Source: Phlyctochytrium arcticum | Taxonomy: Eukaryota; Chytridiomycota; Chytridiomycetes; Chytridiales; Chytridiaceae | Assembly: GCA_025602905.1 (NCBI GenBank) | Contig: JAHLKI010000015.1 | Coordinates: 434,001-498,000 of the forward strand | Length of the DNA stretch: 64,000 nt | Direction: 5' to 3' | The notes under the pieces: model-generated | Databases searched by the model: none | Told to the model about the DNA's origin: nothing | Seen by the model: the letters and a program-made list of their open reading frames with translations, nothing else | Shown here: piece after piece, positions 31,801 to 44,080 of the stretch | Numbering within the stretch: position 1 is the first letter of the stretch | How the letters are laid out: each line of letters opens with the position of its first letter | Program-made: the position numbers and the translations under genes

Positions 31801-34800
31801 CTTAGCCCCCAAGGGGGAGATACTGCTCTGGACTGAAAGGAAAGCACCGGGAGGTTACTTCACCATGGTTGGTTTTAGATCCAGAAAGTATTGGGGATAT
31901 TATACGTATCAGTCTCCAGAGTCAAAATTATGAGACAAGTACCATGAGAGATCCTGGAAAAGATGTTAGATGCTACCTGCACAGGATGATTTAGACTAGT
32001 ACAGTGGATGCAAATTCTATCGCACGCTGCTACAGAACCGCTACGATCAAAAGGGTTTAAGATCAGCCTCTGAATCAAGCTACAGATATTGTTCCCAAAA
32101 CTGCAAATAATCGAGATCAATAATGCCCAAAAGCAAGACATGAGCGACAAGATCATACATACAGTAGTTAGCCCGTGATTTACGTTGATGGCGGTATCGC
32201 GAACTTCCATTAGGTGATCCACGAATCAAACCTATCCGGAGCAACTGTTTGGGTATAGATGCAGGGGGCAACGAGTGTATGACACCCAAGCATGCAGATG
32301 TCAAGTTTTGCGACTATAGAGGTTCATGGCCCTGGCCAGCATGTTTGCTCAAGGGATCTTGGCACAACTGAATTAGATGTCATCTAAGTAACAGTGAGGT
32401 TTTGGTGGGGGGGGGGGATCTTTATGAAACATAAACATACAAGATTCAAGTATGTTGCATTCTGAATTCCATAGGCAGTCCACCCCGAACATGTAAGAAC
32501 TTTGTGCTTTGCGGCATAGTAGTACACAATTGAGAACCGAACCATACTCTGACGTGATGGCAAGCATATATATATGTATAAGGCATCCGCGACGCCCGGC
32601 ACCATTTGGGTTTCTTGGAATAAGAAAAAAAGGTCGAGGTTCCTGCATAGTGTGATGACGATTAGATCTCAACTCAAACTCACGCGAAGGGAGTCCTGAA
32701 TACTCAGGCGTCCTTCTCACCAACGTACTTAGCCTCCAGACGATCGCATAGCTCTCTTGGGAGCGTTGTCACTCTCAGAGCCAGCGCCGTGGATCATCAA
32801 TTCATGGTATTCAACTTCGGTCCACCAAGTCTCAAAAATAGTGGGCTTCCTGAACATAAGAATTGATGGGCGGGGGCTAAAAAATACAGGAATATGAAGA
32901 AATCTGCCAGCGCAATCGTTTCTCGGCCCAAATGTTTTGCCCACCGTGGGAGTTTCCTATAAAAGCGCGTCGACGCGTCGGCCATCCATCCTCCACAATC
33001 TACTCACGCGACAAGCCAGTTTGCTTGAGACGGGCAGGATGGTGCAATAACTGCCAATCCATAACGGCATTCGGAGATCGGAAAAGTAGGGTGTAGGTTG
33101 CATCATTTGAGCATAGAGACTAGCCTTGTCTGTTGCCACGTTGGGACATGATGGGACTCACAATCTGTGGATCGGAGACAGAGGGTGTAGATTGCACTAC
33201 CTATTTGGGCATACTAAGACCACATGTTCTTCAGCTGGCAAAAGCCGCAACTGGCTCGGTAGTAGCTATTCACTACCAGAAGATAACCAACCGCAGTGCC
33301 CGCGACTGCTTTGGTCATGTACTACCGTGTTTTGATTCCTTACCGAAGACAGTGGGAGTGAGTGTCCAGGATTATACTTTCAAGCCAAGTACACGGGTTC
33401 GTTCAAAACTGCTTCCCTCCCCTCACTTGGAGCGCCTGATCTCCGCCAATCTGGTATTTTGGTATCATTAATATTATTCGTTGTCCACTAAAATCACATT
33501 TTCCAACGAAACCTGCTCGCCGCAGCCCAAAGTCGATCAAACCAACCAAGCCGATGACTTGATAGAGGAATTCTGGCGGCACAATATGGTGAGAACATTT
33601 CGATTTTGCGCCATGCTTAAATGATGCTTTTCTTCTGTTGTTAGTTATTACTAGGCAAGATTTACCGGAAGCGAGGACATCTGCGGGAATTTCAAGAAGT
33701 ACGGGTGCGACGACTACGCGAGTACGCTTGAGACTGACAAATGCTCACAGATATTGGCCCCAACCGCCATTTCCGTTGATATAAACTTCACATTCCACTA
33801 GAGGCTGCGTTGGTTCCCGGTTTTCAGGTGAGCAGAGCTTTATTCCTCGAATTAAGGTATCCTTCCTAGATTAACTTTTTCAAATCGTTCCAGATTTCCA
33901 TGGAGAATCTGCAACATATCTTGACGTCTACTTCTTTGAAATCATGCCCTTTGATATTACCATATAGTAGTTATCTATGCATTCGCCCTTCTCATTGCTA
34001 CTGCCTGATGTATACATGTAACATTTCCGATTCCCTTTCTGCCGTTGCTATCCTCTTGTACCTCTTCATTTACGTAGCGTTTACTTTCGCGTACTTAGCT
34101 TCTGTATATTACACTTCGTTTCTTTGGTGCATTTTATTTTCCTTTTATATTATCACGTTGTCCTTTCTACCGAAAGCATGTCAGCCTAGAGCAAAGTAGA
34201 CAGTGAAATATACCCTTTGGGATTCGGATCTTAGTAGGGAGGCACTGTCGAAACCATCCAAATTACAATGATATTCAGGTTGGATGGATGCCTGGCCAAG
34301 ATGGAAGTGATGCGGGCGTCATCGCATGCAAGATATGTTACCATGTCGCAGATACTTCGGGTGCTTTTGAGCAAGAGGATCGGTTTTAGGCCGAAAGAAG
34401 AGGGGGGTCATATTATATAGTTTGGCTCATAAATGGAAGGTTGAATTATGAAAATCGAGAGCTGCAGATTAGTAGGCTTTCAATCAATTCAATCAATAAC
34501 ATTGGCAACCCTCAGAAAGCAGGAAATTTTGAAAGGGATAAGTAGATAACATTTTCGGTATTGCTTTGGCTTGATGACAGTTCAATTCCTTTGCTCGGCC
34601 AGCATATTCGGTGGATCAATAGCTTCACGAACGCTGATCAAGTAAGGGCCAGAGTTTGCTGAAGGACGACCAGAACAATTTGCCCACGGGCATGTGATCG
34701 AACTCGGAATCGGAAAACGCCAACTTGTTGACTGGGAGATCAGGGAGATCTGGATGAAATTTGAGAATCTGTCGAAGATATGGGTACCGGAATAGAATGG

Positions 34801-35219
34801 TCAAGGCCAATGCGGAAACCATCGAGTATATAAGTACAAGCATCCGCAAAGCGCGGCACCGATGTGGGTTTTGTGGCATACAAAGCACATCGCCAGCAAT
34901 TTGCAGTAAAGCGCTCAAGTTGTCGCAACTGTCTTCTAGTTCTGAAGTCAATCTCATGGGAAGGGGAGTCAAGCCTCGGGCAGGCTCCGAAAGCTTCAGA
35001 GAAGCTCAGCAGCTCCAAATCCAGTTGCGACGTCCTCCTACCAGCTTTCCCAAGATAATCAAAGTCGGAAAGTCAGCACGATCCAAATTCAACCTGCGCC
35101 CGCCAAGCCACTTCTGTCGGAAATCGCGGGTTTGAAAGAAAACTGGGCCACCGGGGAGAGACAAGCCACTTTCGTTCAAAAAGCCGGGTTTGACCGGTAG
35201 AATCTGTCCTTTCAGTCCA
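31801..35219. other. Unassigned repeat-rich stretch inside block A
   Basis: No convincing gene except the spliceable fragment at about 33500-33731. Visible marks are a run of about 13 G at 32409-32421, ACGCGT at about 32974, and a weak duplicate pair, 32575-32620 and 34835-34880, sharing GCATCCGC-A--GC-CGGCACC. Confidence 0.45.
33500..33731 (+). CDS. Possible 3' end of a small spliced gene, unrecognised
   Basis: ADDLIEEFWRHNM is joined through a 56-nt intron (33589-33644, GTGAGA...GTTAG) to LLLGKIYRKRGHLREFQEV and RVRRLREYA, ending at TGA 33729-33731. The continuous helical, basic character across the splice argues for a real reading frame, but its start is not found. Confidence 0.28.
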
Positions 35220-35226
35220 GAGAACA

Positions 35227-35265
35227 ATGTTGAATTTGTAGTTGATATGCCCACGGCGCCTTGTA
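35227..35265 (-). ncRNA. tRNA-like unit, 3' half missing
   Basis: The GGCGCCGTGGGCATATCAA start and its upstream block (to about 35365) are present, but the T-arm and 3' end are lost. Confidence 0.45.
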
Positions 35266-35673
35266 TGAAAAGTGGAATCTTTTTTCGTTGATGACCATTT
35301 CACGCATGAGGGAAAGTCACCGGTTATATGATGAGCGCGTTCAACGACGCGTCAAGACACCCGCAGGTAGATGGGAGGGAATGAACTGCCCAAGTTTGAT
35401 CCTAGGAAACTAATGCTGAGAGGCCCACAGTGCTAGGTGATATCAACACATTTACGATGGTCCAAGTATTATGATGAAATTTGGGGCAACACTCATCTGT
35501 GAAATGTAGTTGTTCGAAGGCCAATAAATGATGACGAGAGAGACGGCTATATCCTCCGAGACCTTTCCCGAAGATCTGTCAAAAGAAGCGTCAAGTTCTG
35601 CGCTGATCTGAGCCTCATCATCGGTAAAATGCTATACACTCTCAGCTGAAAGGCCAAAAAAAGGTGGGAAATT

Positions 35674-35747
35674 GCGCCGCCCGAGGTCGAACTCGGGATA
35701 TCAGGATGCAACAGTGTTAAATTTGTAATTGAGATGCCCACGGCGCC
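35674..35747 (-). ncRNA. tRNA-like unit 3
   Basis: Complete ends, shortest middle (74 nt in all), oligo-T downstream on the minus strand at about 35658. Confidence 0.58.
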
Positions 35748-36158
35748 TTGTATGAAGGTTGGGCTCTTTTTTCGTTGATGATCATTTTGGGTATGAGGGG
35801 AAGTCACCGCTTCTGTTGTGAGCGCCTTCAACGACGCGTCGAGAGACACCGAGGCAGATGGGAGCGGTTGTCCAGCTTGAATTCGAACCTATAACATCGA
35901 CACTGGTGCTGATATGACCATAGTTCTAGATGAAATCAACACATTCACAGTTGTCTAAGTGTTATTGTGAGCAAAGGCGACAATTCCCATCCGTGAGATT
36001 CACGCGGCGAACGCGTCCGAAGATGAAGAGAAGCAATGGCGGTACAATGGAAGGTTCAGATCTGTAAGAGCCTTCATGTGATCCACTGCACGCTTATAAA
36101 AAAAACGTGTCAATCAATCGAATAATGCAAAAATGCCAGAAAAAAAAGGTGGGAAATT

Positions 36159-36239
36159 GCGCCGCCCGGGGTCGAACTCAGATGTTTTCAACACAATAGT
36201 TTCGAGTTTCGAAATTGTAGTTGATATGCCCACGGCGCC
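36159..36239 (-). ncRNA. tRNA-like unit 4, T-arm damaged
   Basis: Acceptor-like ends are intact, but the T-arm hairpin has lost part of its 5' strand (reads AACTCAGATG on the plus strand). Confidence 0.5.
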
Positions 36240-36631
36240 TTGTATGAAAATTGAACTCTTTTTTCATTGATGGTTGTTCTGAGTATGAGGGGAAGTCACC
36301 GCTTTCTATTGTGGAGCGCGCGTCGAGACACCCAGACAAAAATACAGAACTGCCCAAGGTCATGGTTGAGACGGATGGACATAGGCCCAAATTCGTCGGC
36401 CATAATCGTCACATTAAGGGGCTACTATGAATATACCGGACAATTCCCATTCGTGAGAACCACGTATCGAACGCGTGGAGATGAAGAGGTATAATGGCCC
36501 TTTTTGCCTTAGAGCTTTCATGCGATATATTGCGCTCTTTCATGAAAAAGTGTTCGTGTCTGCGCTGCTCTGAGCCTGATCATTTGGTTAAATACTCTTC
36601 AATCATCAACCGAAAAATGCCAAAAAAATGG

Positions 36632-36706
36632 TGTCGAACTTGGGATAACAGAGGTGTTTTCAATCAGAATGATGAGCAGAAGCTTTTGATTTGCCCACGG
36701 TGCCTT
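36632..36706 (-). ncRNA. tRNA-like unit 5, degenerate
   Basis: The 3' CGGCGC and part of the T-arm are deleted; the 5' end reads GGCACCGTGGGCA. Confidence 0.4.
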
Positions 36707-36720
36707 GCATAAAAAGTGGA

Positions 36721-37373
36721 ATATTTTGTTGTGACCGGGCAGTACGAAGGTAAAACACTAAATGCTTGACTTTTTGCATGGGCACATCACAGACATTGCG
36801 CAGCACCTCAGCATGAACTCTGACGGGCGTCACGAAGGCATGGGGGGAGAAGTCTTAGGATTCCAGTTGGATCTTTGCGTTTGGTCAAGACATTAATCTG
36901 GCAAAAGTTCCCATCATCTGCTTGGACTAGTTGAATCCCTTGCTTGGACAATGTCATAGATTCCACCTGACTGTGGAAGGTCTCGGAAATCATTGAAGCA
37001 ATTGAAGCATAGATACTTTTGTCCATCTAATGAAATAGCCAGAACACATTACTATGTTCCTACTTTGATGTCGATCTATAACGCAGAGTTTACTCGCGTG
37101 GATACCCTCGTTCTTCAAAAAATCGGACATCTCAAATCTGGCAAATCTAAGCAACGATTCACGGAAACATAATCTTCCTATTGCTATGCTAACTATTGCT
37201 ATGATGACCCAGATTCCCACGTCCTAGAACGACTTCTATTCTTCTAACAAGTTCAACAGGACCCGGCGGTGACGACGATGGTGCTCCCCCGGCGCCAAGT
37301 ATAGAATTCTGCTCCTTCGAACACAGTCGGATAGCGAGACTGCGATTCGGTTCATTGAACAGTTCCAGTTGCT
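36721..37373. other. No gene recognised
   Basis: Stop-rich in all frames; only the 3' flank of the broken gene at 37374-39719. Confidence 0.45.
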
Positions 37374-39719
37374 CTACTTGATGAGGGTCTGGTCTCTGAG
37401 GGGGCCCTTTGTCAAGTAGTCACCCTGCTCATCCACTAAGCCAATGACATTCGGTAAAAAGTGGATAAATCGCTTGTCCGTCTCCAAACACCTTCCACAG
37501 CTACTCGGAACTCTCAAATGGACGTTGACGTGTTGATCCTTTTCTTCGTCGTACCATCGGACAGTGATAGCTCCATTGCCCCTCACCCTCACTTCTCGAT
37601 TGTGCCAATCCGCATGATATATGCTTTTGTCTATCTTGTGCGGACCTGTAGTAGCGGCTCCGCCTGCAGCCAGATAGTCAAGTCGTCTCTTTGACTGCTT
37701 TGCGGCGGAAAAGTGGTCCGAGGGGAGACCTTGGAGGAGTTGTTGCACCTTTTTGTCAATTGCTTGCTTCCTCAACTCTGAATAGTTCATCCATTCGTCA
37801 TCCTCTGCCCCTTGAGGCGCAAATGCAGCAAGGATATTCTTGAGACGATGCTTAGTACGATCGTTCAACGCGACTTGGCGAAGTGCAGACGGAAAATAGT
37901 GGGTATTTTCCTGTAAATTCATTGCCCACTCCTTCCACGCTGATTCACCCTGGAGATGGATCAGCAGGCTCGGGATGGCCAATTTCCACAAGTAATTGAC
38001 CTGACGTTGCCGTACTGAGTCTCCTGGTCGACCCTCGGCGGATTGGCAAAATTCCAAACGTCGACGGGCAATCTGGATTGAGTGATTTCATTAGTAACCC
38101 GGGCGCGGCGGTCCGACTTTGCTCGCATAGTTTCTTTGTCCCAGACTGCGCTCAATTCGGCTTTGGCTTGAGTCAGTTCGTTTTGAAGTCACTGGAAGGG
38201 CGCACCCCCAAGACGGCCTGCTGCAAGGATCGCGCGACACAATTGATCGTGGGTCATCGTTGGGTTGGCCGCAGCCGTCGTTATTGCAAGATCGGCATAG
38301 TACAAGGACACCATCCACGTCAGGTCAATGACCCGACGCAGTTGCGTCGATTGTGACCCGTACTTGTCGCGCCCGGGATCAATATGCGGGATGACAATTG
38401 TGCCATATCCGGCGTCGGGGACCGTCATCAGACAGCCAATTACGGGGAGCGTAACGTTGCAAGATAGCATTGCCGACATGGTCCAGCAATCGACCATTTG
38501 AGTCAAGACCATGCTGGTGGTAAAAGTTGCTTTTGGCGAATCCCAGCACTTCTTGCGAAAAGGTGATGGAAATAAGTGGACGACTCGCCTGCAAGTATGC
38601 TGCCAGTTGCTCTGCAGCTAATAGCCACTTGGTATGTTTCTGCCACGGATACAAATCGACGAATGGGAAAGCTCGCGCGTCCAGCGCGGACCAATCACAG
38701 CCGTTTGCATCAATCTCATGGGCGGCCAACCGTGCCAAAAAACCTGCAGTCCGGAAGCCTGCCCGCGACCCTCCCCGCAAAAAAGACTTTGCCCTGATGT
38801 AATCTTGTCGGGTAATGTCCTTACCAATCAAGACGAGAATGGTATGGCCGTGGACAGACCACCGTTTGGCTTGAGTTTGCAGGGTTTGCAGGGTTTGCAG
38901 CAGAGGGTCGGACATCGGAAACAGAGACGCCCTTGTCTCAGCAGCGGTGTGCTGCGCAGTCCCTTTGACAGAGGAGATCCAGTTGGTGATGTTGCCGACC
39001 ATCACGGGACTAGACGGTTGGGCGTTGGCGTTGAATCTGCCAAAGAATGATGTGCCCAATTGCTGGAACATCCCCACATCCTTGGCATTGGGTGTATAAG
39101 ATGTGTGCAATCCGCCGGCCTGACGATTCAGCAGAGAATTGAGATTGAAAAATGCGATTAGGCACATTTCCAGCTGATCACGAGCAGACTCTGCAGCAAA
39201 ATTGGGCAAGCGGGCAGCCGGGAATTCATAGGTCTTTCCAGCGGCGAAATTTTCCGGGCTGACTTGTTCCAGAGCGGATGTGAATTTGTTAGTCCAGTCG
39301 TCTCTTCGACTGCTCTGCTTAAGAAAAACGGTCCGACGGCAATTGTTGCACCTTTTTGTCAATTGCTTCCTTGGTCAACCCGGGCCCTCGGGGTCGTTCA
39401 TCCATTCGTCATCCTTTGCCCATTGAGGTGCAAATCCAGCAAGGATGTTCTTCAAACAATGCTGTTTGATAGGATGTTCAAAGCGACATAACGAAAGGCA
39501 GACTGAAAATGGTGGGTATTTTTCCATCAAACTCATTGCCCAGGCCTTCCACGATGTCTCATCCTTGATGTGGATCACCAAAGTGGGTTGACAGATCTCT
39601 AACCCCGTCACTAAATCGCGATCGTGTGATCTCTTCGGGAATCCGGACTCGTCACTCCAAGTTCTGTCGCATGGTGGGTCGCATCGGATCATCCTGGTTC
39701 GCATCGTTTCATCGCTCAA
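37374..39719 (-). pseudogene. Broken gene of unknown fungal family with a duplicated internal segment
   Basis: The minus strand carries a long open part (about 39290-38480) with residues such as LVLIGKDITRQDYIRAKSF, FPFVDLYPWQKHTKWL and ITFSQEVLGFAKSNFYHQHG. A frame change near 38480 then leads into TLPVIGCLMTVPDAGYGTIV and VIDLTWMVSLYYADLAI. TGA follows FQ near 38192, and a further shift before 38060 leads to a frame ending at 37374 with a basic/acidic tail (VRVRGNGAITVRWYDEEKD). The part LLIHLQGESAWKEWAMNL...KHRLKNILAAFAPQGAEDDEWM (37980-37780) is repeated in decayed form at 39585-39390 (LVIHIKDETSWKAWAMSL). I do not recognise the family; it reminds me of unannotated plant-pathogen and saprobe proteins but that is memory only. 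Confidence 0.55.
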
Positions 39720-40040
39720 GTACTGGCATCAGTGAGAATCCAGCGAAAACTGAGCAAAAATGCTCAGACCTTGAAGCGGAAAGTCGAGAATCATCGAAAG
39801 ATGAAGCGATTTCGGAGAGCAGCATCCGTCTATACAAGAACGCTTGCGCCATTCATTGCGCTCTCTTGGGAAACATGCTCCGATGGTGATCTCGAAAGTT
39901 TTGTGTGAATACAAGCAAAAGGCCGCACGGCCCGCCCCATCTTGCCATTTCGGTGAACCAACGCGTATTCTTGTGCTTTCGCACACCCACAGACCTCGAC
40001 TCCTGGCCGACTACAAAAGCCAGTGGTCCCCAGCAGCAGG
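39720..40040. other. Promoter side of the PPP phosphatase gene
   Basis: No gene; short open frames only. Confidence 0.4.
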
Positions 40041-41172
40041 ATGGCAGCTCGACCAGTCCGGTTCCTCATACTTTTCGCCATGGGTCTGGCCATTGCCTAC
40101 CTATTTACTTACATTCTCGCGGTGCTCAATGTCATACCGGCCGCACCTGCATTCGCAGGCCCGCAGCGCATTGTAGCTATCGGGGACTTGCACGGTGATT
40201 TGCCGGCTGCTTTAGAGGTTTTGCGTATGGCGGGAGTGGTCGATGGGAATGGGGAGTGGAATGGAGGAGATACCGTTTTGGTTCAAACTGTAACGTCTTT
40301 TGCCATGAATGTTGTCACATCAACGTACAGAAGCTAATTTTAGGGCTATAGGGTGACATCGTTGATCGAGGACCAGATACAATCAAGCTCTACAACCTGT
40401 TTGGTAACTTGACGATGCAAGCGCCGGCCACGGGTGGAAAGGTCGTCCAATTGTTGGGCAATCACGAACTCATGAATATGATGGAGGATCTGCGATATGT
40501 AACAAAAGAGGACGTAGATACTTTTGGATCTATGGACGCGCGCAAGAAAGCATGGAGTAGAGATGGTGCGTTTTCCCCTGGTACATCTTACAGTTTTATC
40601 ATTGGAAACTCATCCGCATTTTGAAAAGGTTGGCTGGGTAAGCGTCTCCGAAACATGGATATTATCGGCATGGTTGATGGAACAGTCTTTGTGCACGGCG
40701 GGTGAGACGTCCCTTTTGGCACGTTGCACGCAAATATCAGATCTCTAATGCGGAATTCGACCACAGCATCTCCCCAACCTACGCCCAAAGAGGCATCGAA
40801 GCCATGAACGCCGAAGCTCGCAAAGCCTACCAACTAGACCCATCAAGAATGCGTGACGTTGAGCTATTCGGAGGCGAGGGCCCACTCTGGTACCGCGGTT
40901 TCGCCCAAGACAAGGAACCCGCAATTTGCACCGTTCTCGATCAGTCTCTCAAAGCGCTCAAAGCAACCCGGATGGTGATTGGCCACACGCCCCAGTATGA
41001 GTCGGGGCGGATTTTGTCGCGATGCCAGAACAAAGTGCTGGTTATTGATGTGGGGATATCGGCTGCGTATGGGTCTAATCGGGCTGTTCTCCAAATTCTG
41101 GGCGATGAGTTGACGGGGATTTACAAGGACGGACGAAAAGAAGTCTTTACCCGTGAAGTTGATTGGGAATAA
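40041..41172 (+). CDS. Shewanella-like PPP-family protein phosphatase, 313 aa, 4 exons
   Basis: Exons 40041-40289, 40352-40565, 40629-40701 and 40767-41172 (introns 62-65 nt), phase-consistent. All metal-binding PPP motifs are present: GDLHGD (residues 48-53), GDIVDRGP (about 84), GNHE (about 119), VHGGISP across the last splice, and VIGHTPQ near the C-terminus. An N-terminal hydrophobic segment (residues 8-30) looks like a signal anchor or signal peptide, suggesting a secretory or membrane location. The family hydrolyses phosphoserine/threonine or phosphotyrosine with two metal ions; it is found in plants, algae, some protists and early fungi. It is intact although embedded in repeats. Confidence 0.88.
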
Positions 41173-41744
41173 CCTAGACAGGCTGGACCTGCTTCCATCT
41201 TTCTTCTCCTTTCTACCTTCCATCTGAAAGTCCATTCCTTTTGGACTTACCTCATATCAACGTGAATAGACAGACAGGACCATCCGAAGACTATCGTAAC
41301 CCTGGCATGTACGGATTAGAGTAGCATATGTAATCCCCGTCTGCCTTGCCAGTTTCCAGTCATTCGTCAGAGATTTGCTGTGCTTGGCCCCGATGGTTCT
41401 TTTGTACATCCCAGCTAAGACGTTGAATGGCACTGGGGACCGCCTGCTCGATGCAGTCAAATATCACAAACGCTTTCATGTCATTCATCGTTGCCAACAT
41501 ATCAGTGATGTATTCGACCATCTTGCAAATGGAAGCTATTCCACACCTTATGCACGAAACATAGTTCGTACCATCTGGTTCGATATTTGATTGTCATAGC
41601 CGAAGATTGTCTGCGACCTTTAGTACCAGCGCCTTACTGCGCAATATCTTTTGCACGCGACGCGTTGACGTTCCGGGTTCGTGCATGGGGCGAAGTCGCC
41701 GACCTTACTTGAGGTTATCAAGAAAGAAAGGTTACTTCTTACAG
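41173..41744. other. No gene recognised; decayed array flank
   Basis: From about 41640 the sequence resembles the upstream block of the tRNA-like units (GACGCGTTGACGTTC, GGGGCGAAGTCGCC). The rest is featureless. Confidence 0.4.
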
Positions 41745-41796
41745 ATACTTTGAAAACACCCCGGTACACCGACTTCGACCTCGGGCGGCACAACCC
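41745..41796 (+). ncRNA. tRNA-like unit, degenerate 3' part
   Basis: TTGAAAACACC, then a mutated T-arm and TCGGGCGGCACAA match the 3' half of the family. A C-run replaces the T-run. Confidence 0.35.
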
Positions 41797-41869
41797 CCAG
41801 GCAACCCCCCCCCCCCCCCCACTTATCTTCAGAATCTCATTATCGACTGGAATGTGGTCTTCAAATTAA

Positions 41870-43780
41870 ATTCGCACACGTCAAGCAGACCCAAGTAGTG
41901 CGGCACAGATCGGCTTCATCAAGTCCTTAACGTGGTTCATGGATGGCATTCCTACGCGTCTAGCTCACTCGTGTATCGTTTACTTGGACTGCAGTTGAGG
42001 TTTTCCGATAAAAAAGTCAGTGATCTGACAAGTCATATTGTACTTTAGATTTTGGTATTATAATAAAATTGTGTATGTACAGTATGTTGAGTCAGATACA
42101 GCAGTCAAGTTTTTACAATTGTTAAAGGCCCTCCCGGTGTGAATCCGGATGCAGGTCACAAGGTTCGAGAACGCAGGTGTCCTGGACCAGTCCCAGACCG
42201 GGCGAAGGCCGCAAGCTCCGACCACTTAGTATCGCTTGCGGCAGTCCTTTTCACCTACAAGAGGCGGTACCGTGAAGAAAAAGGAAGAGTGGGAAAGCGG
42301 GTGCAGAGAGCCTTTTTATAGTGTTGGCTTGGGTAAGCTTTTTTTTTTTCTCCGTGGCGCTGATCGCGTGATGGATGATGGGTCATCTCTGTTTGTATGG
42401 CTTCGGGTTCGGGATGTGAACCCTTGATGTCACCAACGCGAGGTCGAAGGACCGCGTAAGCAGTTGACGCGTCCGTGTAAGATGCGTCGGCCTGGTCCCA
42501 GAGATCTTGCCATTAATGAACGTACCATCACCTTAAGGAGGACCCGTCCTTCTCGTGGTCAAAGAAAGGATGTTTGTTGCCGTGGTTGAATCGTCTGTGG
42601 GTCATCTTGGTGTGCTGGAAGTAACTTCGGTATATCAGCACGGCGCCTGCCTGCCAGGGGTAACTTCTGCGCGGCTTAGATCGGTAGAACTTGACGAGCA
42701 GGATGGGTCAAGTGTATTCCGTGAAGTGGTAGACGGCAAAGAGTGAAGCGGAGGAGGGGACGGCAACGATCTCGGAGTACGTTTTCCTATTGATTGGGAG
42801 CGTGTAAGGTACTTTCGGCACTCTGGTTGGCCTGCCTGGTTTGAGTCAGTCGCGAAGTCTCAAAAGTGCAACAACCGAGTGACGGCCAAGACAAACCTGT
42901 AGTCATAGCCTGTCGCAAAGTCTATCCATAAATAGGTATTATTCCACGTTGAGCTTTCGTATGACGTTCTCTTCGTAGCCAGATACTTCACTGCTGGGTT
43001 GGTCCTTGACGGGAGCGAAAACGAAAACGACCACGACGGCAGCCACGACGACAACGACGACGATTTTCGAAGGACCAAATGGAACTGGATCCGAAAGTCA
43101 AGCTATCCGTGGGTTTGGGAGTGGTGGGCCCGTCTGTTAGTTTTTGTGCGGAAGTCGACAAAGTCTTGAACGGTGCAGAACCCATCCGGAACCCCTCCTC
43201 CAGCAGGACGTAAACGACAATTATGCCACCTCAAAACCTTCAATGATCATAGCAGCTTTACCTCCCCGATGGCAGCATTTCAGTCCCAAGAACCCTTGAC
43301 TCACCTTGCGGTTTCTTTGTCAAAAAAGTTGTTCTACCTTCCTGTTTGTTGCCGCCTTGACTTTTGAAACCGGAGGTCGCCTCAAGCTGTGGCGCCGGCC
43401 GACATCGAGATAGGACATTCCCACGAGAGGAGCTACGACCAATGATCACCAATGTTGAAGACACTGGGGATTTGCCTCCATCGCAACGTTGCGCGAAGGA
43501 AGAATAAACAGATTCTTGTAGCAACCCTGATGTCGCAAAACGGGTTCTCGTTCCCGCAAACGACACTTCATTGGAATCTCAAGCGCTTTTCATCAACCCA
43601 CATTGCAAACATGCTCCTCCGAATGCTAAACATGAGAAGCCTCAGATCGCCGTCAATGCAGAAGACTATCAACTTGGATTTATGAAAATGGGTCTCAGTC
43701 CTAGTATTTCCTGTCGTAGCGGCCACTCTCTTTGGCTCATCCATCTCGGCTGCTATCCAACTGCAAAGATCATCGACGCG
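41870..43780. repeat. 1.9-kb duplicated segment, copy 1
   Basis: Direct-orientation match with 49190-51200, about 80-90 percent alike by eye with indels. It includes the hairpin-rich core at 42127-42265, a short frame starting MFVAVVESSVG (42570), a CGACGA repeat and the GAAGTCGACAAAGTCTTGAA stretch. The short frames are similar in both copies but diverge at their ends, so I do not call genes. Confidence 0.82.
42127..42265 (+). other. Strongly conserved structured core in duplicated segment, copy 1
   Basis: Begins GCCCTCCCGGTGTGAATCC, contains AGGTTCGAGAACGC (B-box-like) and a 9-bp perfect stem GCCGCAAGC/GCTTGCGGC around a 17-nt loop. It is far more alike between copies than its flanks. A structured RNA or a gene-conversion tract are both possible. 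Confidence 0.4.
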
Positions 43781-43996
43781 TGCAACCCACAATTGGGACA
43801 TATCCTCTATTTCCATGATAGCTCCTAATCGGCCTTTCATATATCGATTTCAGCCGACACCGGTCCACGCTCCCTTTCAATTTCCCATGCTCTCCGGGTG
43901 CCTCGACGCATCGTTGAACGCGCTCACAATAGAAGCGGTGACTTCTCCTCATACCCAAAATGATCATCAACGAAAAAAGAGCCCACTTATTAACAA

Positions 43997-44080
43997 GGCG
44001 CCGTGGGCATATCAACTACAATTTCGAAACTACTGTGTTGAAAACATCTTTGGTATCCCGAGTTCGATCTCGGGCGGCGC
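43997..44080 (+). ncRNA. tRNA-like unit 6
   Basis: Complete, 84 nt, T-arm CCCGAGTTCGATCTCGGG with compensated stem, followed by AAATTTCCCACCA and ten T. Confidence 0.6.

Larger units (their letters stand above)
35220..36720 (-). repeat. Tandem array of tRNA-like units (four copies, inverted)
   Basis: Units at 35265, 35747, 36239 and 36706 (5' ends, minus strand), spaced about 470-490 bp, with the same upstream blocks. Confidence 0.78.

Noticed and set aside
41803..41820. Poly-C tract (and the G-run at 32409-32421) as a functional site
   Set aside because: Likely simple homopolymers or sequencing artefacts in decayed repeat DNA; nothing supports a telomere or regulatory role.
42555..42746. 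Short frame starting MFVAVVESSVG in both copies of the 1.9-kb duplication (also 49981)
   Set aside because: The similarity follows DNA-level duplication; the C-termini differ because of indels, and no domain or splice extension supports a protein.
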